Positions 1 through 5,654 of a stretch of DNA of 9,151 nt are shown one piece after another. Within the stretch, counting starts at the first letter, position 1, and each line of letters begins with the position of its first letter. The stretch is from Ktedonobacter sp. (lineage in GTDB: Bacteria > Chloroflexota > Ktedonobacteria > Ktedonobacterales > Ktedonobacteraceae): NCBI GenBank assembly GCA_003450555.1, contig DMFQ01000276.1:1-9151 (forward strand), given 5' to 3'. The notes under the pieces are model-generated. The model had not been told where the DNA came from and did no database searches. It was given only the letters and a program-made list of their open reading frames with translations. The translations under genes and the position numbers were made by a program.

Positions 1-566
1 GCTTCAAGCCGATCATTGGTGAGAATGTCAAAGACTATATGAAATCTACGGCTTAGCTCATCCTGCCACTGCTCTACCAGGTTGCCGGGAGAGATGATGA
101 GGCAGCGACGTAGATCGCCGCGAATCATCAATTCCTTGATAAGTAGACCCGTCATAATGGTTTTGCCCGCGCCTGGATCGTCGGCCAGCAGGTAGCGCAG
201 CGGCTGTTTCCCCAGCATCGTTTCATAGACGGCGGTGATCTGGTGTGGCAGCGGCTCAATCAGCGAGGTATGCACGGCGATAAGAGGGTCGAAGAGGTAG
301 GCCAGGCGGATACGGTACGCTTCAGAGGTGAGACGAAAAAGCGCGCCTTCGGCATCAAAACTCCACGGCAGGCCAGCGGCAGCAATTTCCAGGTTCGCTA
401 TAGTATCGCTATAGAGCAGTTCGCTGCCGAGGCGACCACCCACTTCTTTATACACAAGTTCAACGGTATAAGAACCGTGCCGTTTGACACTGATGACCGT
501 TACATTCGCGCCAGGGAGGAGACCCTTGACTACGACTCCGGGCGTCAGTTCTTCCAGGAGAGCCAT
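1..566 (-). CDS. SNF2-type DEAD-like helicase, N-terminal part (truncated by window edge)
   Basis: Reading the minus strand from the ATG at 566-564 gives 188 codons without a stop, running off the window. The protein starts MALLEELTPG. It carries a small beta-rich N-terminal region (about residues 1-95), a Q-motif-like LPHQITAVY (106-114), a Walker A loop DDPGAGKT (129-136, K135, T136), and a motif Ia-like stretch CLIISPGNLVEQWQDEL (155-171). This is the start of a superfamily 2 helicase/ATPase of the SNF2-related type. Such proteins, often with DUF1156 methyltransferases and DUF499 ATPases or as DrmD in class 1 DISARM, are known from phage-defence loci; which system this one belongs to cannot be decided without the sequence to the left. 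The start is well bounded: an in-frame stop lies just upstream, and GAGG sits 10 nt before the ATG. TTG at 572 is the only alternative. It is divergent from everything else here and probably unrelated to the operon. Confidence 0.88.
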   Translation of the reverse strand, partial: MALLEELTPGVVVKGLLPGANVTVISVKRHGSYTVELVYKEVGGRLGSELLYSDTIANLEIAAAGLPWSFDAEGALFRLTSEAYRIRLAYLFDPLIAVHTSLIEPLPHQITAVYETMLGKQPLRYLLADDPGAGKTIMTGLLIKELMIRGDLRRCLIISPGNLVEQWQDELSRRFHIVFDILTNDRLE

Positions 567-634
567 GCGCAACCAGCCTCATTTCTATTCCGATGCGACC
601 TAACCCGTCGATGATTGATTTGTGAAGTAGGAGC

Positions 635-663
635 ACCGTATCAAATTGTTTAGTTTTTGTCAA
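635..663 (-). promoter_or_regulatory. Candidate sigma70-type promoter for the helicase gene
   Basis: On the minus strand there is a perfect -35 TTGACA (663-658), a 17-nt spacer and a -10-like TACGGT (640-635). The -10 is preceded by TG one base before it, as in an extended -10. The -10 itself matches the consensus at only three positions. Transcription would begin near 628, about 60 nt before the helicase ATG. The position is right and the -35 is strong, but the call rests on consensus matching alone. Confidence 0.45.
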
Positions 664-726
664 GTGAATGAGAAGGGGAAGACTGGAAAAGAGGCAAAAT
701 GGGCATAGAGACGCGATTATTTGATG

Positions 727-740
727 TGTTATACTATACT
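727..740 (+). promoter_or_regulatory. Candidate extended -10 promoter for the epoxide-hydrolase-like gene
   Basis: TGTTATACT at 727-735 is an extended -10 (TGn followed by TATACT). A second overlapping TATACT lies at 735-740. No good -35 hexamer is visible at 16-18 nt, which is tolerable for an extended -10 promoter. The start would lie near 742, giving a leader of about 70 nt. That leader contains a small inverted repeat, AAGACC (753-758) with GGTCTT (770-775). Confidence 0.45.
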
Positions 741-814
741 GAGCAAAAAGACAAGACCCGACCCGTTGAGGTCTTCGAAGATGCACTGGATGCTACCTTA
801 AAAAGGGGTGACCC

Positions 815-1708
815 ATGATTGCAAGTATTGAGCATATGCGCGTACAGGCCAACGGTATCACCTTTCATGTGGCATTGTCAGGAAGGGAGGATGCGCCGCC
901 CATCCTCTGTCTGCATGGATTCCCTGAAGGATGGATGAGTTGGCGGCATGTGATGGAAAGGTTGAGCGAGGCCCACGTGTATGCGCCAGACCTTCGAGGC
1001 TACCCCGGAACAACACGTCCGAGGGATGGCTACGATGTCCTCACGCTCACCGACGACATCAGGGCATTGATTGAGGCGCTTGGCATCGACAGGCCGGTGC
1101 TCGTCTCGCATGACTGGGGTGGCGCGCTGGCGTGGATCTTTGCACATCGGTACTCGCATCTCATCCGCAAGCTTGTCGTCGTCAATTGCACGCATCCGAA
1201 GACGCTTGTGCGGGCCGTACTGCACTTTGAGGACTTCCAGACCTTTCGCATCCCGTGGGTTCCCTTTTTCCAGGTGCCGTGGCTTCCCGAATTCTTTCTG
1301 ACGACGGCGCTGGGCCGAAAGGTGCTGAAGCTGTCCTTTACGCTGAGGGAGGGCCAAAAGGGAGCCATGAACGTGGCGCTTGTGGACGAACTGGTATCAC
1401 GCTTCCAGAAGCCCGAGGATCTGCGTGGGCCCATCAACTACTACCGCGAGATGGTGCGCACGCAGCTTATGTCGAAAAAGCGCGCGCAGCTCGAAGCCAT
1501 CTATGATACGCCGATTACCGTTCCTGTCACGCTAGTCTGGGGGGAGAAGGACGGTGCATTGTCCGCCGAGGTGGCCTTGAAGAGCGGCAAGGATGCGGGC
1601 TGCGAAGTGGAATGGAGACCCCTCCCTGGTGTGGGTCACTTCGTGAGCCTGGAGGCCCCCGACAAGCTGGCGCTGGAAATCAGCCGTGTACTCGGTCCCA
1701 CCGTTTGA
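815..1708 (+). CDS. Epoxide-hydrolase-like alpha/beta hydrolase
   Basis: This 297-aa protein has the full alpha/beta-hydrolase plan of the epoxide hydrolase/haloalkane dehalogenase branch. The oxyanion motif is HGFPEG (34-39). The nucleophile elbow is SHDWGG with D100, an Asp nucleophile rather than Ser. The charge-relay acid is probably D246 (WGEKD) and the catalytic base H275 (GVGHF). A lid tyrosine is present in NYYRE (Y209/Y210), as expected for epoxide opening. The second lid tyrosine is not obvious: the segment IPWVPFFQVPW (146-156) shows Trp/Val where related enzymes usually have Tyr. The protein is probably cytoplasmic, with no signal peptide. The start at 815 has AAGGGGTG at 803-810 just upstream; ATG at 836 is a possible later start. 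It lies 206 bp before the peroxidase operon on the same strand and could serve related oxidised-lipid chemistry, but it may have its own promoter. Family call is firm; true substrate is unknown. Confidence 0.9.
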   Translation: MIASIEHMRVQANGITFHVALSGREDAPPILCLHGFPEGWMSWRHVMERLSEAHVYAPDLRGYPGTTRPRDGYDVLTLTDDIRALIEALGIDRPVLVSHDWGGALAWIFAHRYSHLIRKLVVVNCTHPKTLVRAVLHFEDFQTFRIPWVPFFQVPWLPEFFLTTALGRKVLKLSFTLREGQKGAMNVALVDELVSRFQKPEDLRGPINYYREMVRTQLMSKKRAQLEAIYDTPITVPVTLVWGEKDGALSAEVALKSGKDAGCEVEWRPLPGVGHFVSLEAPDKLALEISRVLGPTV

Positions 1709-1733
1709 CAAGCTCACAGATTTTTGTTACCAA
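1705..1733 (+). promoter_or_regulatory. Weak promoter candidate for the peroxidase operon
   Basis: TTGACA at 1705-1710 overlaps the stop codon of the hydrolase. It is followed after 17 nt by TACCAA (1728-1733) with an extended TG at 1725-1726. The -35 is perfect but the -10 matches at only three positions. If used, it would give a leader of roughly 170 nt before the first operon gene. No intrinsic terminator is seen after the hydrolase, so read-through from 815-1708 is also possible. Confidence 0.3.
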
Positions 1734-1865
1734 TTTGTACCTATTCGGATTCCATGTTCATCCCCCAAAAAAGGTGTCTCTGCGCGTCTTGTGTGTAGAG
1801 ATTATCGAAGGGCCAGATGCAGTTTCACTCTCCACAAAGGTCCTTTCGTCTCGATATGTTGAACT

Positions 1866-1887
1866 ACGCAGCCTGTCGAGGCTGTGT
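1866..1887 (+). other. Hairpin in the leader just before the operon's first gene
   Basis: Inverted repeat CAGCCT (1869-1874), loop GTCG, AGGCTG (1879-1884). The stem extends outward to nine pairs, including one G-T wobble (1866-1887). It has no following T-run, so it is not a classical terminator. It ends 14 nt before the GAGGA ribosome binding site at 1902-1906, so it could affect translation initiation or mRNA stability, or be an operator. The remainder of 1709-1914 shows no convincing ORF. Confidence 0.4.
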
Positions 1888-1914
1888 TGATTGATGAAAA
1901 CGAGGAAATATACG

Positions 1915-2355
1915 ATGGCTTTTGATGTGGCTCAACTGATGAAGATGTCTCAAGCCCAGCTCGATGAACTATTCCGCAATAGCCCGGCAGGTAATATTCC
2001 CCGGGGAGAAGGGGAAGGCACGGTTATCATCGACCCTGGCACAGAACTTACCAACATTGTAGCAAAGTTCGCTCACATCTTTGCCTGGCAGGGTAAAGTC
2101 TTTGATCCAGAAAGTGGTGAATTATGCAACAAAATCTTACCGCCAGGGATCAAAGCAATCATCGCCAGTGTCTACAAGGACAAGAGCTGGTTTGATGAGA
2201 GAGAATGTATTGTCATTGATTACTCCAAAACGTCGCTTGTTGCTCACTGGATAAGAGATGAAATCCGCGAAGTTGCTCCAGCCCTGTATTTGGGCATAGT
2301 GTATTGGGACGAAGACAAGTTGATAAACTTTGCCCTGGCTTTCCCTGAAGCATGA
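1915..2355 (+). CDS. Conserved-looking hypothetical protein, first gene of the peroxidase operon
   Basis: This encodes 146 aa starting MAFDVAQLMKMSQ. I chose ATG 1915 because GAGGAA (1902-1907) lies 7 nt upstream; TTG 1891 and ATG 1894 are in frame but have no comparable site. After an N-terminal helix (about 3-22) comes a Gly-rich turn (NSPAGNIPRGEGEG) and then a strand-rich body. The body includes FAWQGKVFDPESGEL, SWFDERECIVIDYSKTS and ALYLGIVYWDEDKLINFAL. The short strands, a WxGK-like element and a closing 'YLGxVYW...FAL' resemble small lipocalin-like beta-barrel proteins such as those with GXWXG/DUF4334 domains, but this is only a pattern impression. There is no signal peptide, membrane segment or haem-binding motif that I recognise. 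It stands 55 bp ahead of the next gene on the same strand. A lipid- or haem-carrier role would fit the neighbours but is unproven. Confidence 0.8.
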   Translation: MAFDVAQLMKMSQAQLDELFRNSPAGNIPRGEGEGTVIIDPGTELTNIVAKFAHIFAWQGKVFDPESGELCNKILPPGIKAIIASVYKDKSWFDERECIVIDYSKTSLVAHWIRDEIREVAPALYLGIVYWDEDKLINFALAFPEA

Positions 2356-2410
2356 AGGCCGATTCAAACTGAGGCACGGCCATTACACCACCTTTTTGAA
2401 GGAGCTTGGT

Positions 2411-3688
2411 ATGACACACCAGGTAGGGCTAACCATAATCACCGAGATCAAGGCTGGAGAGGGGGAAGACATCAAGCAATTGCTCAAGGCCATGAGTGAT
2501 AACGTCGTGTGTAATAGTGTCATCCCCTTTGGCAAGTTCTCAAATATCCACTTTGCGCGGTTGTTCGTGCTGGATGAATCAATTGATTTGAACGGTAGAG
2601 TGATCCCTCCCAGCCTTGTGTTCATGAGCGAATGCGACGCTCCGCTGAATCGTCACTTAAATGAACTGGTGGATATAGCGGGAGAAGGACTGGACAAGAT
2701 CTACAGCCACTGTGTGGACTACATTAACTTGAGTGAAATAACGCGCAAGAGACGGTTGGCATACCTGCGATCTAAAATGGTCAATGCAAGTGCGTACTAT
2801 GTTAACACGGTTGGCCGTACTGTACAACAAATCCGCCAGGAATCTCAGCTTAGAAACGCCATTCAAGACTTCCTGGATCATGCGCAGCAGGATTGGTCGG
2901 GCAACTCTTCCCTGGAAGTTCGTGCAAAAATCCAGGCATACATCCGCAGTGAGCGAACTCTGAACTGGGCTAGAAAACCCCCGGCCCAGCCAGGCCTTTT
3001 TTTCAAGCTGAAGGAAGCGCTGCACCTGGTTGGTATGCCGCTCCTCGTGCTAGTGCTATTACCTGTCCTCATACCGGCCTTTCCCATATGGTTACTGCTC
3101 CTACGTATCCACGAGTTAAGCGACGCTGCGCCACATCTCAAGCCGGATGACGCACACATCCAGGAACTTACTGATCTTGAGGACCTTGTAGCGCAAAACC
3201 AGTTTGGCGCCGTTGGTTATGTCAAGCCTGGATGGTTTCGGCAACTGACCGTGTGGGGCATCCTTCTGGCGGCGAATTACGGTACCCGTCACATTTTCAA
3301 CAAGGAAAATCTCGCCGGGGTAAAGACCATCCACTTCGCCCGTTGGGTTGTTCTCAACGAAAAGCGGCGTGTGATCTTCGCCAGCAACTACGATGGCAGC
3401 CTGGAAAGCTACATGGATGATTTCATCGACAAAGTTGCCTGGGGATTGAATGCCGTATTCAGTAACGGTGTTGGCTTTCCGCGGACCAACTGGCTAATTT
3501 TCGATGGTGCAAAAAATGAACAGGCTTTTAAGGACCACCTGCGCATACATCAGATACCAACACAGGTCTGGTACTCAGCTTACGATCATCTTACTGCATT
3601 GAATATTGCGAACAACGCCAAAATCCGTGCAGGTCTTTACAGTAAAATGAGCGAGACCAAGGCCGAGGAGTGGCTTCGTCTATTGTGA
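2411..3688 (+). CDS. Membrane-associated protein with two copies of a DyP-like/ferredoxin-like domain, function unknown
   Basis: This 425-aa protein starts at ATG 2411, with AAGGAG at 2399-2404 and a 6-nt spacer. The open frame extends upstream into the previous gene but without a better start. Two halves resemble each other. IHFARLFVLDE (46-56) matches IHFARWVVLNE (307-317). The stretches at about 69-101 (LVFMSECDAPL...DKIYSHC) and 321-352 (VIFASNYDGSL...NAVFSNG) follow the same pattern. Between them lie a helical region (about 110-185) and a strongly hydrophobic segment at 205-233, probably one membrane helix or a hairpin. The repeat pattern (strand with HFAR, strand VIF, then a helix) suggests the dimeric alpha/beta-barrel fold also used by DyP peroxidases, but no GXXDG motif is present. 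It ends 15 bp before the DyP gene, so it is probably co-translated and a partner of it. I cannot name a family; catalytic activity is unknown. Confidence 0.82.
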   Translation: MTHQVGLTIITEIKAGEGEDIKQLLKAMSDNVVCNSVIPFGKFSNIHFARLFVLDESIDLNGRVIPPSLVFMSECDAPLNRHLNELVDIAGEGLDKIYSHCVDYINLSEITRKRRLAYLRSKMVNASAYYVNTVGRTVQQIRQESQLRNAIQDFLDHAQQDWSGNSSLEVRAKIQAYIRSERTLNWARKPPAQPGLFFKLKEALHLVGMPLLVLVLLPVLIPAFPIWLLLLRIHELSDAAPHLKPDDAHIQELTDLEDLVAQNQFGAVGYVKPGWFRQLTVWGILLAANYGTRHIFNKENLAGVKTIHFARWVVLNEKRRVIFASNYDGSLESYMDDFIDKVAWGLNAVFSNGVGFPRTNWLIFDGAKNEQAFKDHLRIHQIPTQVWYSAYDHLTALNIANNAKIRAGLYSKMSETKAEEWLRLL

Positions 3689-3703
3689 GAAAAGGATTCG
3701 CAT

Positions 3704-5173
3704 ATGGCTGATACGCTCGACCTCCAAGACATCCAGGGGCTTATCATACGCGGTTACGGTAATCTAAAAGCCGCCTGTTACATTTTGCTTGAAATCAGTA
3801 CTCCCCCTCCTGCTAAAATATGGTTGAGTGCGCTAGCCGACACGATCGCAACCGGGCAGACCGGGCAAGGGGAGAAAGCTCTCAATGTCGCATTCACGTA
3901 TGCGGGCATCAAAAAGCTTGGTCTGGAACCGAAGATATTGGCAATGTTTTCTAACGAATTTATCAACGGTATGGCTATCCCACACCGGAGCCTTCTCCTG
4001 GGCGACGTAGAGGAAAGCTCACCTGAGCAATGGATGTGGGGCGGATCCGGCACCAGGCCAATTGACATGGTGCTCATGTTGTTTGCCGTGGACGATCGTG
4101 AGCTGTCAGATGTATACAATACCTATGCGAAGACGTTCACCGCCAATGGATTAACGGAAGTTCTGAAGTTGGACACCGTCGATCTTGGCAACAAGGAGCA
4201 CTTTGGCTTCCACGATGGCGTCTCGCAGCCCGTGATGGAAGGGTCGCCCCAGACCGAGACCCCCATGAATACGATAAAAGCGGGTGAATTTCTCCTGGGG
4301 TATCCAAACGAGTATGGCCTGTATACGGATAGGCCGACTATCAAGCCCGCAATGGATCCAAAGAGCCTACTCCCGCGAGACAGCAGCGGATCAGGTAACG
4401 CGGATCTTGGACGCAATGGCAGCTACCTCGTTTTTCGACAACTACGCCAGGATGTCCGCGGCTTCTGGCAGTTTTCTGACGAGGCAACCAAAAACCCGGA
4501 TGGCAGCAGCAATCCAACCGCTCGCATTAAACTTGCATCACAGATGGTTGGACGCTGGCCCAGCGGAGCTCCACTCCTGAAAACACCGCAGCAAGACGAC
4601 CAGCAATTGGCGGATGCGAATGACTTCGCATACTACCAGAGCGACCCTTGTGGTTATAACTGTCCCATAGGAGCTCACGTTCGCCGCGCCAATCCCCGTG
4701 ACTCCCTGGACCCTCAACCAGGCTCCGAGCAATCCATCGCTGTCGGCAAGCGCCACCGCATTCTTCGCCGGGGACGGGAGTATGGACCACCGGTCGACCC
4801 TGCGGAACTACTGACCGTCAAGAAGCCAAATGCTGAGGATCAAGATCGAGGATTGCACTTTCTTTGCCTCAACGCCAACATCTCTCGTCAATTTGAATTC
4901 ATTCAGCATACGTGGATCAACAACCCACATTTCGATGAACTCTATGACGACGCCGATCCAATCGTGGGCACTCATTACCCTGATGGAGGCACGTTTACCA
5001 TGCAGGCTAAGCCTGTGCGGAAGCGGGTAACCGGTCTGCCACGTTTTGTATCTGTCGTAGGAGGGGCGTACTTTTTCATGCCAGGCATCAGGGCTATCCG
5101 CTACCTGGCAAACCCCACCAGGGCAGGGCTTGCCCCTGCCCTGGTGATGCCCGAGAAGGAAACAAAGCGATGA
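3704..5173 (+). CDS. DyP-type haem peroxidase
   Basis: This 489-aa protein carries the DyP signature. The distal GXXDG motif is GFHDG (168-172, catalytic D171), within HFGFHDGVSQP. The haem-ligating proximal His is H325 in CPIGAHVRRANPRD. An arginine cluster HRILRRGREYG (351-361) probably supplies the distal Arg. The C-terminal part reads LHFLCLNANISRQFEFIQHTW (385-405), typical of the longer DyP subfamilies. DyP enzymes reduce H2O2 or organic hydroperoxides while oxidising bulky substrates. There is no Tat or Sec signal peptide, and the C-terminus lacks an encapsulin-targeting peptide, so a cytoplasmic or neighbour-bound enzyme is likely. Start ATG 3704 has AAAGGA at 3691-3696. The last coding stretch contains a perfect 13-bp inverted repeat (5116-5146), giving an unusual tail TRAGLAPALVMPEKETKR. 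Co-location with a cyclooxygenase-like enzyme suggests a lipid hydroperoxide substrate (inference). Confidence 0.95.
   Translation: MADTLDLQDIQGLIIRGYGNLKAACYILLEISTPPPAKIWLSALADTIATGQTGQGEKALNVAFTYAGIKKLGLEPKILAMFSNEFINGMAIPHRSLLLGDVEESSPEQWMWGGSGTRPIDMVLMLFAVDDRELSDVYNTYAKTFTANGLTEVLKLDTVDLGNKEHFGFHDGVSQPVMEGSPQTETPMNTIKAGEFLLGYPNEYGLYTDRPTIKPAMDPKSLLPRDSSGSGNADLGRNGSYLVFRQLRQDVRGFWQFSDEATKNPDGSSNPTARIKLASQMVGRWPSGAPLLKTPQQDDQQLADANDFAYYQSDPCGYNCPIGAHVRRANPRDSLDPQPGSEQSIAVGKRHRILRRGREYGPPVDPAELLTVKKPNAEDQDRGLHFLCLNANISRQFEFIQHTWINNPHFDELYDDADPIVGTHYPDGGTFTMQAKPVRKRVTGLPRFVSVVGGAYFFMPGIRAIRYLANPTRAGLAPALVMPEKETKR
5116..5146. repeat. Perfect 13-bp inverted repeat inside the 3' end of the DyP gene
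   Basis: CACCAGGGCAGGG (5116-5128), loop CTTGC (5129-5133), CCCTGCCCTGGTG (5134-5146). The arms are exactly complementary and GC-rich, so the RNA would form a very stable hairpin about 25 nt before the stop codon. There is no T-run after it. It may be a REP-like palindrome that has become coding, or an element that attenuates transcription or protects mRNA between the first three and last three operon genes. Confidence 0.8.
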
Positions 5174-5211
5174 AAGCAATTGGCTTGCTGGTAGCTTTTT
5201 CTATAGCTTGA
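5170..5211 (+). other. Possible 13-codon hydrophobic micro-ORF overlapping the DyP stop
   Basis: ATGA at 5170-5173 overlaps the DyP stop codon in the usual translational-coupling arrangement. It opens MKAIGLLVAFSIA and then stops at TGA 5209-5211. The peptide looks like the beginning of a signal peptide or membrane segment. It may be the stump of a decayed gene, a short coupling ORF, or chance. The remaining sequence to 5246 contains only the ribosome binding site of the next gene. Confidence 0.25.
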
Positions 5212-5246
5212 TAAAAAAAGTAGACTTGTAACATAAGGAGAAGTAG

Positions 5247-5627
5247 ATGTCTGATAAACTTGAGCACTACCGTGACTATGCGCGTATCTTGCTTGCTGGA
5301 ATCAGGCTGCTTAACGGGGCCGCCGCCCTATTCGCACCCAAATTGCTGGCCCGTCAGTTCGGGGACAACCCCAACCACGCTATCATCTACGTGCTGCGCC
5401 TCTTTGGAGTGCGTACCATCATCGTCGGTATCGAGCTACTCGTGCCAGATGAGGAATTAAGAGCGAGTGCCTTGCGCTATGCTATACCCATTCATGCTTC
5501 CGATACGCTCGCGGCAGCATTTGCAGGTATCCAGGGGCAACTCCCTTCGCGCGTCTCCATCATGCTCACTGCGATCTCGGGAGTCAATACTGCCCTGGCT
5601 ATCATTGCGCAACCACGTAAGGGCTAA
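5247..5627 (+). CDS. Small multi-pass membrane protein (DUF4267-like)
   Basis: This 126-aa protein has about four hydrophobic helices: residues 12-30, 45-65, 76-95 and 103-121. It has a soluble start MSDKLEHYRDY and a basic end QPRKG. The pattern RLLNGAAALFAPKLLARQFG followed by a second helix with RLFGVRTIIVGIELL resembles the small DUF4267 group of membrane proteins of unknown function; I hold that assignment loosely. Start ATG 5247 has AAGGAG at 5235-5240 with a 6-nt spacer. It lies 73 bp after the DyP gene and 27 bp before the oxygenase gene. It could be a membrane partner for the anchored oxygenase, or a lipid or quinone-binding subunit, but nothing in the sequence proves this. No charged channel motif or cysteine ligand is seen. 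Confidence 0.85.
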   Translation: MSDKLEHYRDYARILLAGIRLLNGAAALFAPKLLARQFGDNPNHAIIYVLRLFGVRTIIVGIELLVPDEELRASALRYAIPIHASDTLAAAFAGIQGQLPSRVSIMLTAISGVNTALAIIAQPRKG

Positions 5628-5654
5628 ACGGATTGAAAGCGAAAGGTGAAGAAG

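Noticed and set aside
396..416. Short direct repeats CGCTATAG separated by 3 bp
   Set aside because: Only two copies, inside the helicase coding region; no array or further copies, so not CRISPR or an iteron set.
243..786. Open frames on both strands over the helicase start (243-614 plus; 786-460 minus)
   Set aside because: They overlap the helicase frame, which has real family motifs; their own translations have no recognisable pattern and poor start sites.
5116..5146. Rho-independent terminator
   Set aside because: The hairpin is strong but lies inside the coding region and has no following run of T; downstream genes are closely spaced.
5080..5173. Possible encapsulin cargo peptide at the DyP C-terminus
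   Set aside because: The tail ends MPEKETKR and lacks the usual GSLxIGSL-type motif; no encapsulin shell gene is present in the window.
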